Shown here: piece by piece, positions 10,753-23,193 of the stretch
How the letters are laid out: every line of letters starts with the position of its first letter
Numbering within the stretch: position 1 is the stretch's first letter
Assembly: GCA_007258455.2 (NCBI GenBank)
Contig: VDFB02373365.1
Span: forward strand, 218,359,765-218,423,764
DNA length: 64,000 nucleotides
Direction of reading: 5' to 3'
Origin: Sequoia sempervirens
Taxonomy: Eukaryota; Streptophyta; Pinopsida; Cupressales; Cupressaceae
Notes under the pieces: generated by a model
Databases searched by the model: none
What the model was told of the DNA's origin: nothing
The model's input: only the letters and a program-made list of their open reading frames with translations
Translations under genes and position numbers: made by a program

Positions 10753-12976
10753 TTAAATTCATTTTGGTGATAGAACTAAGAAAAACTAGAAATCCATATT
10801 TTTAGGATTTTTTGGTATTTTCTAGGTTCTAGTAATTTGCATTTTCGGAGGTCTTTAGAGTAAGATTTTGGGTTGAAACTTGCATCGGTCCTTAAAATTT
10901 TATTTTCAAAGGAATAGTATTTTAGGGACTGAATTAGTCATCTAGAGATCTTTCCAATGGTGCAAACGGTTCTAAATTCCAAGCACTGAGTCGAAAGTTA
11001 TGACCCCACCAAGTAGGGATAAATAAATTCCTAGTTTTTTGAAAAATGTTGTGCTTCATGTTAAGTTCACCAAAATGTAGAGAAGGGGTATTAGCTACTC
11101 ATGAGTTCTCTTCATTCAAAGAGCCTCACGGGGTGAACTTCCCTAAACTACCTCAAGGAACAACATGAGAGTTCTAGAATTAGAAAGAGCAGATCATAGA
11201 GATTCTCTGAACAAACCAACAAGCTCTCAGCCAAATGATGGCAACACAAGTCTAGGACTGCAGTACAACACACTAGCATCTCTCTAGCATGCTAACATCT
11301 CATATGGACTAGAAAGTGATAATGTCATAGAAATAGCTAAATGACTACTAACAATTTGATTACTAAGAACTTAGAAAATGTGGGAGAATAGCATAATGTA
11401 ACAAGACTGAAATAAAGTGAAGTACAAATGATAAATTAAGAGAATAAGAGATAGAAGCTCACAAAAACCCAATTAATGGAGCCTCCAGCAAGTGAGTTTC
11501 TTCAATACCTGCATGCATAATATGATCTAGAGAAATTTTTGGGGTTGTATAGGGATTTGTCTCAGTCAAACCCCCATTTTGGTGTTCCCACCTCCATGGA
11601 TAACTAGATAGAAAGAAAGAGTGTAACTGAAGTGGAAAAAGCATGTGGTGAAAGAAAAACCCACTTCAAGAGTAGAATCTACACCAACAAGTATGAGTGA
11701 TAAACGCAATCCCCACCGGAGGAGGAAAACATGTATCACAAAGCAAGCATGTAATTGATAGGGTATGTGAAAAATCCCAAGATGCTCATAAGCATGAGAT
11801 AATGGAGATGCTAGCTGTAAGTCTTGAGGAAACCAAAGAGGGAGACCAAGAGAGTTGCAAGAGCCACAAGTGTGTTGTAAAGAGGTGCAATGAGAGCTTG
11901 AGAGTGTTGTAGCAAGTTGTATGGAGTTATGCAGGCAAGATAACAAGAGATAAATCCAAGAGCCAAGGATAGAAGGAAGCTAGTGACTAGAATGAAGCTA
12001 GAAGGCTAAATGAGTTGAAAGGATGACTTAAAAAGAGGGAAAATAAGCTTATTGGGTGGTTACAAGGTGTCCCCAACCGTTACCACCAACAAAAGTGGAA
12101 GAAAAGTGGAAAACATGCATGTAAATAATTCTTTAAGCATTGAAACATCATAGGATGCTAGCGCTGCATGCAGACATCTGTACGACATGCTAGTTTCTAA
12201 ACACATCATGCTAAAAAATGATGAGAATGATAGAATAACTAGTTCTAGATAATGAAAAGTTGATAGGTGTGGGTAGCTACTATAAAGCAAGCCTTTGAGC
12301 ATCCTGAGAGGGAAAAAGGCTAATGTAGGGGCTAAAATGAGCCTACACAAGATGCTAAGGGAGAAGTCACTAAAATAGTTGCAAGGATGTATGTGAAATT
12401 GCAAGGGGTGCAATTTTATGACATACACAATGATAATGTCATCCCTCATGATTTTAATCATGGAAATCTAGTGTTATACAAAAACCAATGAAATGTCAAT
12501 GCTCTCTCGAATGAAAAAGGAAATTTTAGCCCTAATTGGTTAGGCCCTTACATTAATAAAGAAAAGTATGGATCATGAGCTTACACATTAACTGAAATGG
12601 ATGGTACATCTCTAAAAAACCCTATAAATGTCACACATTTGCATCTGTATTACATCTAGCAATTCTTGTTTTGAATGGTATGTTAGAGTAATGTTTTAAG
12701 GTGAAGTAGATAGGTTCCATTTTATCTCACATTACTTTCTTCTTTGATACATAATAACATGTGTGTATCTTAGATTCTAGGGTAATTAATCAAATATTTT
12801 GTTTAATTACTTCAGTCAGCATACTATTTAAAACTTAATGTGTTATGTTAATTTAAATCCTTACATGAGCTTAATATTATTAAATAATAAGTTTATTTAA
12901 GTTAGAATAGCATCGCTTAATCAAAATATAGTATCTAACATAAACTATGAATGGTTTAATTAGATCACATAAAACA
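10753..12976. other. Intergenic, unidentified; short direct repeat links it to 10.05 kb
   Basis: A 20-base string, GAAGTACAAATGATAAATTA, occurs at about 10051 and again at about 11417. 10790-11200 and 11450-12470 are less AT-rich than their surroundings and have mid-size frames on both strands (up to 133 codons), none with a recognisable motif. This may be an old element whose ends I cannot define. Confidence 0.4.
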
Positions 12977-13239
12977 TTAAATCATGGAGACATTATTAAA
13001 TATTCTTGCAAAGGATATTTGATAAATCACATTGAAATTTAATTCAATGCAACATCGTAAACAAAAATGTCCATATATATAGTCATCAAGAGTTTTGGGT
13101 ACATATGCATCAGTGAGTACAATGCTATTAAGGTTTATGACTGTCAGACCCCTCTGTGGCTGATGAACTATGTGGTCACCGTGAGACAATAGTGTGAGAT
13201 CGCAATCTGACTTAATATCTCTATAGAACATCTAGCATC

Positions 13240-15330
13240 CCTAATGCCTTGGCCTCCTACATGAGAGCCTCAACATGCTCTCAGTCAATCCAATCCATGT
13301 TTTCCTGTATCCTCACAATCTCCTCCCGTAGCCTTGAAACCTCTTCATGTAGGTCACTCTCCACCATGCTATTGACAGTACTCAGAGAAGCTAAAACCAC
13401 TATAAGTTGTGCATTAAGCTCATCGACACAACTACTGGCCCTGTGATAGGCTATACCCAATCTCACCATAGGCTCAAAAATTTCTACATGTGAATCCATT
13501 GAGGGTAGGGACACGTACACCTTAAGGACATCATCCTCAGGATGTATCAGAGGCACTAGTGTTGTAGTCGCTTGCTAATAAAGGTCATGACACTCTCATG
13601 TAGATCCTACAAAATGGAAATCTTAAAGAACATTAGTAACCATTGTAATCATATATACAAAGCAACTACATAAAATATATATACATAGTGAAATAACATA
13701 AATCGTCCAAATATCACTTGGATCACTAGCCTACCAATAAGGGTATGCCCATACCACGATGGTGCCTCCCTGTGCTGATGATGTGGGTGGTTTTCTTCCA
13801 CTAGCCTCCCCGTGCTTGTGTGTATGGAACTATGACCTAATACTGGCATGTGGTCTGGCCGATCTGATAAGGGGTACCTTTGTACTATCACAAGTTGTTG
13901 GATCCTCCTCTATCTCAATAGTATCCTCACTCATAGGCTAGGAATCATCATCATCCTCACCAACCTCCTCCTCCTCCTCCTCATAGTCCTCATCCTTTCC
14001 TCCTCATTTGCATCTAAAAATATCTCAGGTGCAACAACATCATCATCCATGGCTGCATCTATGTGATCATTATCTATGTCCCCTCCACAACCTAGAGTAG
14101 GTCTAACAAAGCCCACAGGGTGATGTAAAGGGAACATGGGTGTTGGCCCCCCTATAGTCCACCAATCCTTGTAAGGCTAAGTGGAACTTGTGTCATCAGC
14201 CTCAGGGACTAGGGGAAAGTTAGGGTCCTCATCACCTAAATCACTAAAGTACACACCATCCCTCATGAGATGGCAATCATTCCTCGGAATGGGTTGTGTG
14301 CTGATCATCAGAATGATGGTCTAGAACATGAAGCCACCTGGTTATGCCCTAAATTGTTGCATCACCTTATCATAATAAAATGGTCTAACCATATAGTCAT
14401 GTCATCCCAACAGAAATTGATCCATCTGTAATCTATGCATCTCATTTCGATGATCCGCCCACACTGGTATCCACTGATGGGGTCTCTAACAGATATCATC
14501 CTCATCTTAGAAGTGGTCAAAATTAATCCTCTAGTATAATAAATTTCCCTCCTACCAAGGCCATCTAAGTGGGTAGTTGAAAACCCTCAACTCACCTATG
14601 ACCGTTGTAAGAGGAAATCCAGTGGGCCTAGTACATGTAATGTGCTTAGAGCACCATATTTGTAGTAGAGTACAATGTACGATGCTCAAGAGCTCTTGGA
14701 AGGAAAAGAAATTAAGATCATAGTACAAATAAGTGAGCATGTTGTGACCCCAAGCATAAACGGTTCATTGTTGCTCCATCCCTCTAATAGTGTGCACCAA
14801 GCCACTATTTGAGTGTGCCCCTTGATTATCTAGAACCAATGTAAGTGCCACAATAATGATCATAATACACCACAAGAGTGGTGACCACATGTTTAGGAGC
14901 TATTTAAGCTCCACATGTGCTCTGATGTTCGAGCATCACATAGGGTGCTCTAAACAATAACATATATCATCTCTCATCTATGTGAAGGATCTATCAATAA
15001 CTAGTTGCACATGCTTGCCATGAATAGGGATGGGTAAGATGCGGTGAATGTCATCTAGTGTGACAGTCATCTCTCCTATGGGAAGATGAAAAGTACAAGT
15101 ATCTGCATCCCATCTCTCTGCTAAGGCTAGTAGCATGTCTTCATAGGATGAATAGGTGGCATGAGGTACACCCAAAATAGACCAACCTCTTATAGTAATT
15201 GAATGTCCTCCAATAGTTAATTCACTAACTCTTGAAGGAAGTGAAACTGACTCCCATCGAGATGTTGTATGGCTCAAGGAGGCACCTGAGGGACAAATAT
15301 TACATAAAATAAGTCCTAAAATAATCAATT
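13240..15330 (-). pseudogene. Plant mobile domain (PMD, MAIN-like) protein, main body
   Basis: From about 15312, after a good splice acceptor (TTTGTCCCTCAG), the minus strand encodes a PMD (Pfam PF10536) core. It has ALAERWDADTCTFHLPIGEM and TLDDIHRILPIPIHGKHV, the family's ERWxxET-TFHLPxGEMT-TLxDV-LLGLPxxG motif, then YAWGHNMLTYLYYDL and LLQIWCSKHI (the family's YAWGxxxLAxLY and LLQLW segments) near 14.55-14.75 kb. An acidic and basic low-complexity linker follows at about 13.95-14.0 kb, then a helical tail (VDELNAQLIVVLASLSTVNS, 13281-13556). Several in-frame stops and at least one frameshift make it a pseudogene. PMD proteins act in plant development and silencing, and many are encoded by transposons, so host or transposon origin is open. 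The probable first exon lies beyond the gypsy insertion, at 27031-27099. Confidence 0.65.
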
Positions 15331-15416
15331 CTCATCACTAGAGTTGTTCTAAGACACTTTTTAGACAAAATGGACACCTAGACTATTTCTGGATGAAGGC
15401 CTAGGACATTGTATCT

Positions 15417-15492
15417 ATTCTGGGACACTTTGCACAAAAGTAGTACACTTTGCGCCATAGTGGGACACTTTGCACCACCTTGGGACACTTTG
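15417..15492. repeat. Minisatellite, four units of about 20 bp
   Basis: Four near-tandem copies of GGGACACTTTGC (one decayed to TAGTACACTTTGC), spaced 20-21 bp: near 15421, 15442, 15462 and 15482. They lie inside the predicted first intron of the PMD gene. Confidence 0.8.
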
Positions 15493-15607
15493 CGACCATC
15501 CATTCTAAGACCATAAAAATTTTCAGCTTACATGAAAATGTATAGTAAAGATACAAAAAAAAAAGAAAATATAAAGTAGAATTCACTCACCATATACTAG
15601 AGGATGC

Positions 15608-16921
15608 TGATGAGCCCAAAATGTGCTCATAGTTTGGATATCATGATGAACTTTTAATACCTTTACTTTTGTTATTCATGGTTGTTTAAACTCTTTTGAA
15701 ACCTTTTATTGGGATATCCTATAGCAATACACTTTTATGTTCCTGCAGCCTATTGTGTTGCCTTATCCATATTTATTACCCCGTTTGACTCCCTAAATGA
15801 CTGGTATATCACATATAGTTTTTGAATGATAAAATAGATTTAAATATGTGATTAATGAACATATATTGTGTATGTACCATGTGCCTTTTCTTTCACATCC
15901 GTTACCTTGAGTTTCACAGGTTGTTGAAGAAAGTATGATCGAGTCAAGCGCAGCCGATCTCGACCTTGCAGTAAAGTCTATTTCCTTCACGACTTCGAGG
16001 AAGCTCTGGCAAAGACTCTTTGACTGAAACCATTGGGAAGGACTTTTAATGATAGTCAATATAGAAAGAGTGGAGCGCTAGATTCTCTTTGGATCGGGTT
16101 GAACGGATAAATTCATTTATGAAGTATGTTCCTCAATTTTGGGATACATTTTACTTCCACGTCTTTCTTTGATAGGGTTAGTTAGTTGTTCTCTTGACTT
16201 TAAATAAGTGATCCTCCTGTGCAAGCGAGCAGAGGATGGTTAGAAGTAAGATAGAAGCATAGTGATAGGGAGATAGAAGATATCATGTAAGAGTCAGTAT
16301 GATAATAATAAAAAGCAGAATCTGTATGACAAGAGATAGAGTTTGTTGTTAGTTTTCATATCCACAAAGCAATGTATACCATTTTGAGTTTATGAATAAA
16401 GTTTGATGAAGCTCTGAGTTCAACACTTGCGTAATTAGTAGATGCTTGCTAAGGGGGCCCACTTAGTAAGTATCTGTAGCTAGTTAGTTAGCTATTCTTT
16501 TTCTGTTGATCATCAGTTAGATTTCATCTTTGGAGTTTTCATACAAAATCAGTCTTATATTGTTCCTGCAACATCAGGAATCCATCCATGTGCCTGTTCC
16601 TACAGCATAAGGTCAGTTCATAGTTTGAATCTCAGTCATAGCTATTATGATTTTTGTTTTGGTTAAATCATGGTTGAGTTAAAATAACTTTGCATTACCT
16701 TTCTGTAGCGTAGATAGAATTCTTTCCAAGTATTTATTTATGTTAAGTCGTGACCGAAACTAGTTCTTAGTGCATATATTGTCTTGCTCCATTCAAAGTA
16801 TACGTTCCCTGGTTTGACAAGTAAATGAACGTCCATAAAGAGATATTAGTCACCTGCTGGAATGTCCAATTCCCAGGATAGGTTTTACTATGATTTTCAT
16901 ATCCTTTTGTGGGCATGACCA
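15608..16921 (+). repeat. 5' LTR of gypsy element
   Basis: Runs from TGATGAGCCCAAAATG to GGGCATGACCA (TG...CA ends) and aligns without length change to 25717-27030. A TATA-like TTTAAATAAG lies near 16200, and a polyadenylation-type GAATAAAG near 16396, which together suggest U3/R/U5 order; both are by inspection only. Confidence 0.92.
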
Positions 16922-16925
16922 TTTT

Positions 16926-16943
16926 TGGTGCCGTTGCCAGGGA
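16926..16943 (+). other. Primer binding site, tRNA-Asp type
   Basis: TGGTGCCGTTGCCAGGGA, four bases after the 5' LTR. The known Athila/Tat primer site for tRNA-Asp is TGGCGCCGTTGCCGGGGA; the two differences are transitions. It marks where minus-strand DNA synthesis would have begun. Confidence 0.85.
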
Positions 16944-17044
16944 TGGTGTCAAGCTAAGAACTTGGTAGAAGTCATTTTTAGCATTAGTTTAGTTTGTTAA
17001 TAAAAAAATTTCAAAATCCTTCAAATCACCATTCACTATATTGC

Positions 17045-18320
17045 ATGCATAGAAGAAGAGACGTGCTGGGAAGGTTTCTCCCTAAAAACCTATTTGTTGA
17101 ACTACCATTTGACCCAGCTGACGAAGAACCTAAGAAAAATCCATTTGCTCTGATATTCCAATAAGCAAATATGGCAAATAATCCACCTAATCCACCTCCT
17201 GCTTTTGAGTTTCCCATTGTTCCTCAGCGAGATACTGATAACCTTAAAAATATTGCTTCTTCATTACTTCCCAAGTTCTATGGCCTAGTTACGGAGGATC
17301 CTGAAACTTTCTTGTTTGACTTTGATATCCTCTATCACAGCTATGATTACACTTCTGATGTACACAAGTTGAAATTGTTTCCTTCCACTTTGAAGGAAAG
17401 AGCCCTTAGATGGTTCATGATTTTGGGAAGAGGTGTTGTTGATAGTCAGGCAGCCATGCAAACAAAATTTCTTGTGAAATATAAGGAATATTATAAGAGT
17501 GGAAGTAAGGGAGACGATATATTTAGAATTCAACAAAAGGAGGATGAAAGCTTGGAAGACTACATCTCAAGATTCTTGTTTTCTCTGAAAAAGAACTCAA
17601 ACCATACTCTCAATGAAGACTCTTAGAAACTACTTTTTCTAAGAGGAATCAATAATGCCTATATAGATGCTCTGGACCTAATGGGAGGAGGTGATATAAC
17701 CCAACTGCCTTGGGATGATATTAAGAAAATATGTTTTAATTACTCTCAAGCAAATGTGAAGAAGGGTAGAGGTCATCAAGGTACAGTGGGTAAGTCTTCT
17801 TCTAGTTGATTTTCCTGTATGGAGATCACAAATTTGTTTTCTGATTTCAAATAGGATATCATTAACAATATGGCTACACAACTAGACACTATGCAAGCTC
17901 GGAAGAAACATGATGAAGCTGAAGCAATCTTAGCCGATTTTTGTCCGCATTGTAGACAAAAGAAATGTGACTGCAGATGCAAGATGGTGGCCAACATGGA
18001 GGCTAAGAAGTTTCCTACTAATTTTAAGATGATAGAAGGTGATGATGATCAAGTCTTCTTTGTTGCACAAAGGAGGCCACGGGCCCCGAGACAAGGTATG
18101 CCTCAGGACCCTTTGCAAAATTTTTGTTCATATAATAGTCAATGGAAAAATCAATACCCTCTAAACTATGGGCCATACTCCCAACCTCAGTGGAATAACC
18201 CTTGGCCAAATGCCCAGCAAAACTATTGGCAAGCCTCACAAGGGAACTAGCAACCACCCCAACAAAATCAATGGCAGCCCCCACAAGGGAATTGGTAGCA
18301 CCTAACCAATGGAGAGGAGG
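17045..18320 (+). pseudogene. gag: gypsy gag
   Basis: Frame 2. The frame may start at the ATG at 17045 (MHRRRDVLG), interrupted by a TAA at 17162, or at the ATG at 17171 (MANNPPNPPP). The capsid-like part reads KFYGLVTEDPETFLFDF, LKERALRWF and DESLEDYISRF, which is the retrotransposon gag fold (Pfam PF03732 type). A TAG at 17624 and further stops break it. Downstream, near 17940-17985, lies a cysteine-rich CPHCRQKKCDCRCK instead of a standard CCHC knuckle. A Q/N/P-rich tail follows. The frame shifts to that of pol near 18300-18320. The product would have formed the virus-like particle in the cytoplasm. Confidence 0.8.
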
Positions 18321-21300
18321 CCAGGAATGGTCAAATACAACCACAGGTTTCCTACAGCAACCCCAACAACAATCCATTATGCCACCTCCTGTAGCTACTC
18401 AAAGTCAGAACCCAAAATCAACCCAACTACCAGCTCAGGCAACACCTAATCCAAATAACCAGCAACCACAGCAACAACAAGTCTATTTTGCTGATCATAA
18501 TCATCAACCTGCCAATGCTCTTAACCTAAATAATATTAATTTACGTTTAGGAACCGTGCTACCCACACCATCTCCTCCCATAATCTCAGAATTACCATCT
18601 GAGGAGACTGACCAAGAAGAAGAAGATATCAATGACCAAGCCCAACCAAATTAGCCAGTTCAGATCCCATCATTACCTAAGTCATCTGATAAAGTGCCCC
18701 CTCCTTTCCCACAAAGATTGGAAGGTGAAAATGTGAAGAAACAAGAGGAACCCACCTTTGATATCCTTGATCAGCTAAAGCAGATATGTGTGAAAATTCC
18801 CTTGTTCCAAGCAATCAAAGAAGTACCTATCTATGGCAAGGCCATCAAGGAGGCATGTTTGAAGAAATCGGGGAGGAAAAAGAAATACCCTCAAACTGTC
18901 CATGTAATAGGCCAACTCTCTGACTTAATGCTAGGGAAGTTTAGCATCCCAAAATATTTAGATCCAGGCAGTCCTGTTGTGGAGATAAATGTTAATGGGT
19001 TGCAAATTAAGAATGCTTTAGTAGATCTTGGTGCAGCTATCAATGTCATGACAAAGGACCTGGTTGTAAAACTTAATATTTCAGAAATAAGGACTACACC
19101 TACAATATTATAGCTTGTTGATAGCTCAACTGTCAAACCTGATGGGGTAGTTGAAGACCTGGTAGTCACCTTAGATTCATGGGAATACCCTATTGATTTC
19201 ATGGTCTTATCTCCAAAGGCATCATTGGGGGGATACCCTGTCATACTAGGAAGGCCTTGGTTGGCTACTGCTGATGCTTGCATTGGTTGTAGGTCAGGTG
19301 ACATGACAATATCTTATGGATATACCACAAAGAAACTTACCCTCTATTCTCCAACACTGCCCCAACTTGAGTCTGGAGATGTTGCTTGGCCAGATTTGGG
19401 AGAAGAGGAAGAAGTGAACTATGTGGCCAATTTAATGATGATTACTAGAGAGCCTTTCATTGCACAACAAGAAGAAGAAGATATACTGTCCAATATCCTG
19501 CTGAATAACTATGGTACTGAATACGTTCATTGTAAGAAAAATCCATGTTCCTTGCAAACTATTCTTTCTCCATCCACATCAGCTCATTATCCTGCAACAA
19601 CTAATTTCTTACATAGCTTACTACCCCATGAGGTAGATATGCCATTTCTATCTGAAGTATCTATGATAGACTTAACCTCCCAAGTTGAAGTAGCTGCAGG
19701 AAAAACCTTGTGCATTAATAAAAACCTCACCAGTAAGCAACAAGAATCTATGATCAAAATGCTTACCAGTCATAAGTCAGCTTTTTCATGGGACTATGGA
19801 GATATGAAGGTCCTAGACCCAAAACTCTATACACATCGCATATATATTAACAGTGACTTCAAACCTGTCAGGTAGCCTCAAAGAAGAATCAATCCAGCCT
19901 TGAGAGAGATTGTTAAAGAAGAATTGCAGAAAATGTTGATAGATGGCTTTATCTACCCAATCGCTGATAGTCAATGGGTTTCCCCATTGGTCATTGTTCC
20001 TAAGAAAGGAGGAAAATGGAGGGTATGTGTAGATTACAGAGAACTTAACTTAGCAACGAAGAAAGATTACTTTCCTCTTCCATTTATTGATCAGGTTCTA
20101 GATAATTTAGCTGGAAAAAAGTACTTCTCATTCTTGGATGGTTTTAGTGGATACAATCAGATCAAGATTGCTCCTGAGGATCAGGAAAATACTACTTTTA
20201 CATGCCCTTGGGGAATGTTTTCCTATTCAGTTTTTCCTTTTGGTCTCTATAATTCTCCTGCAACTTTCTAGAGGGCAGTCATAAGCATCTTTTTGGACAT
20301 CTCATATGATTGCATGGAAATATACATGGATGAATTTACTGTTTATGGTACAACATTTGAGGAAGCTCAAGCCAACTTGAAAAAAGTATTACAGAGGTGT
20401 GAAGATCACAACCTATCGTTGAATAGTCAAAAGTGCTTCATGATGCAGGAGGGAATAGTGCTCGGTCACTATAATTCTGCTGTAGGAATTCAGGTTGATC
20501 CTGCTAAAATTGAGATCATCTCTAAGTTACCCTCTCCTACTAAGCAAAAGGAGGTACAAGAGCTTTCTAGGCTATGTTGGATACTACAAAATATTCATTA
20601 AGGACTTCAGCCAAATAGCAAGTTCCTTATACAATCTGTTGAAGAAAGATGCAGAGTTTTCCTCGACAGAGGAATGTGAAAAAGCATTTCTTGACTTGAA
20701 AGTCACCCTCACATAGGCACCTGTTCTGAAAGGACCTGATTGGTCACTTCCATTTCATATTCATACTGATGCATCGGATTATGCAATTGGAGTAGTGTTA
20801 GGGTAGAAGGATGGATCAACTGAACATGCACTCTACTACATAAGCAAAAATCTGCAAGGGGCTGAATTCAACTACACTGTTACAGAAAAAGAAATGTTGG
20901 CAATCATCTATGCCCTCAATAAATTCAAGCATTATATCACTGGTTATCAGATATTTGTCCACACCGATCATGCAGAATCCGGGATCTCATGAACAAAAGC
21001 TCAATATCTAGGAGACTGACAAGATGGTTATTGTTGATGCAGAAATTTGACATTACAATTGTAGACAAGCCAAGTAAAGCCAACGTAGTCACTGATTTCC
21101 TTTCTAGAATTCAAAGGAAAGATGACTCTACACTTATTGAGGACTTCTTTCTTGATGAGCACCTGTTTGCAATCAAGGTTATTCATCCATGGTATGCTGA
21201 TATAGAAAATTATCTAGCAACAGGAAGAACTCCTCCTCAATTCTCCCCTAAGGAAAAGAGATTATTGGTAGAGAAAAGTTTTAACTTTTCTTGGATTGCA

Positions 21301-22533
21301 GATTGCATGTTTTATATAGGGCCAGATCACGTTATGAGGGGATGTGTACCAAAGGAGGACACTCATGATATACTTCATGCAAGACATGATGAACCATGTG
21401 GTGGGAATTTTGCTGCCAAATGAACAGCAATGAACATTTTAAATACTAGTTACTATTGACCAACTTTGCATAGAGATGCAGCCAAGTATACACAGAGATG
21501 TGATAGATGCCAAAGGATGGGAAGACCAACTTGCTCTGATGAAATGCCACTATTTCCACAAATTGTAGTCACACCATTTGACAAACGGGGACTGGATTTT
21601 GTGGGACCAATTCACCCACCTTCCAATGGTAAATCCTACATTCTTGTGTGCATAGATTACGTCACAAAATGGGTAGAAGCTAAACCTATGAAACATGCTA
21701 GGGATAATAAAGTGGCTGAATTCTTCTATGAGGAAATATTTACTAGGTTTGGTGTTCCTAGGGAGATAGTGACATATCAGGGAGCACAATTTACTTCTAC
21801 ACTTATCATAGCTTTAGTCAATGAATACAATATACAGCATAGGAAATCAACTCCTTATCACCCCCAGGCCAATGGCTAGGTTGAGGTTACCAATAGAGAC
21901 ATAGAGGCCATTTTGACTAAAATTGTAGATTTTCATAGGAAGGACTGGGCCGCAAGGTTACCAGAAGCTATATGGGCCTACCATACTACCTAGAAGACTG
22001 CTACATGATTTACACCCTTTGAAATGGTGTATGGTAAAATAGCTGTGATGCCAATAGAATTTGAACATAAGACTCTATGAACAACACTGGAGTTGGACAT
22101 GGGTTTAACAAGTGCACAAAAGGATAGAATCATGTAGCTCAATGCTCTGGATGAACTCTGAAAGCATGCCTTGCAACACACTGAGATGATACAGAATCAA
22201 CGAGTAAGGTGGCATGATAAATATATTAAGGAAAAGAAATTCCAAGTAGAAGACTGGGCTCTGCTTTATGATTCATGGTATAAGGACAGTCCAGGAAAAT
22301 TACAGACCAGATGGTTGGGGCCATATGAAATTGAGAATGTATTTGCTAATGGTACTATTCAACTTGTTACAATTGATCTTGTTAGATTTAAGTTGTTAGT
22401 TAATGGACACCACCTCCAGTTGTACCATAAACCAATCTCAAAAGAAGAATTCATGCAGCAGTTCGTTCAAGATCCTGCAACTACTCTTCCTGTAGTAGAA
22501 AGCTTTAGCCTTTCTCCTGCAGCTTCACCGTAA
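18321..22533 (+). pseudogene. pol: gypsy pol: protease, RT, RNase H, integrase
   Basis: Mostly frame 1. Protease: ALVDLGAAINVM (about 19015-19060), the DLGA form of the D[ST]GA active site seen in the Athila branch. RT: WRVCVDYRELNLATKKDYF (about 20015), FPFGLYNSPATF, and YMDEFTVYG (about 20320-20350), where the second catalytic Asp of YMDD has become Glu. RNase H: HIHTDASDYAIGVVLG, then TEKEMLAIIYAL (frame 2, after an indel near 20560; back to frame 1 near 20970). Integrase: a zinc-binding half ending CDRCQ, a catalytic core with LDFVGPI, VTYQGAQF (the second Asp is Tyr) and PYHPQANG, then a C-terminal part WLGPYEI. Stops are nearly all TAG. The order PR-RT-RH-INT is that of Ty3/gypsy. No chromodomain is seen before the stop at 22531. 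Confidence 0.88.
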
Positions 22534-23193
22534 TTTTAAAAAAGCATGCTCATAATAAAGGTTTTCTTTTTAAGGAAACCCTTTTTTCTTCATTTTCACT
22601 TACCACCACATCTCACTTCTTTATCTTCCATTCCATCCATTCATCTCATCCGCCCATGTCATCCATCCACCTCATTCATCCGCACCACCCTTAATTATGA
22701 TATCATTCCCAACTATCAACTCATACTGAGGCCATCATCTTTCTTCACACGTACACACATTTATCGAAGGTATGCCATATCTTTTGTTATTGCATATTTG
22801 ATTTATTTTATTCTATTCATTTACTGCTATGTCTATATCATTCATTATTACCTGATCTTCGCTTATTCTTTAGTACATGTGAGGACACATGTCATACTCT
22901 AAGTAGGGGGTGGGGTAATCCACTTTTAAAACCTATCTTTTCGCCACTGCCACAACTACTCAGATAATCTTTCTTTATTATTTTTCTGGTAATTTCCAAA
23001 TATGATCACATGTCTTTTTCATTGCATGTTTTTCTTGTAAATTACATCCAAAACTACTTGTTCAAAATGTTCATTTTTGGAAAAGAGAGAAATGTGACGG
23101 CATGACATAAGAGAAGAACCAAAATAGAAAGGGAAACAGAGAGGAATTTTTTTGAATTTTCAGCAAGGAGTTGAGTTCAGCTAAGGAAAAACT
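22534..23193 (+). other. Spacer between pol and third ORF
   Basis: About 660 bp without a coherent frame, starting with a pyrimidine-rich stretch (22560-22740). Athila-type elements have a comparable non-coding gap before their envelope-position ORF. Splice signals were not identified. Confidence 0.6.

Noticed and set aside
13931..14137. Arginine-rich peptide MRRRRRRL on the minus strand
   Set aside because: It is a frame-shifted reading of a CTC-repeat region that gives an acidic Glu run in the frame that continues into the rest of the PMD protein.
15411..15495. CRISPR-like repeat array
   Set aside because: Only four short units without unique spacers in a plant nuclear context; it is a minisatellite.
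15793..16059. 88-codon minus frame repeated at 25902-26168
   Set aside because: It is the same stretch of the two gypsy LTRs and is antisense to the element; no evidence that it is coding.
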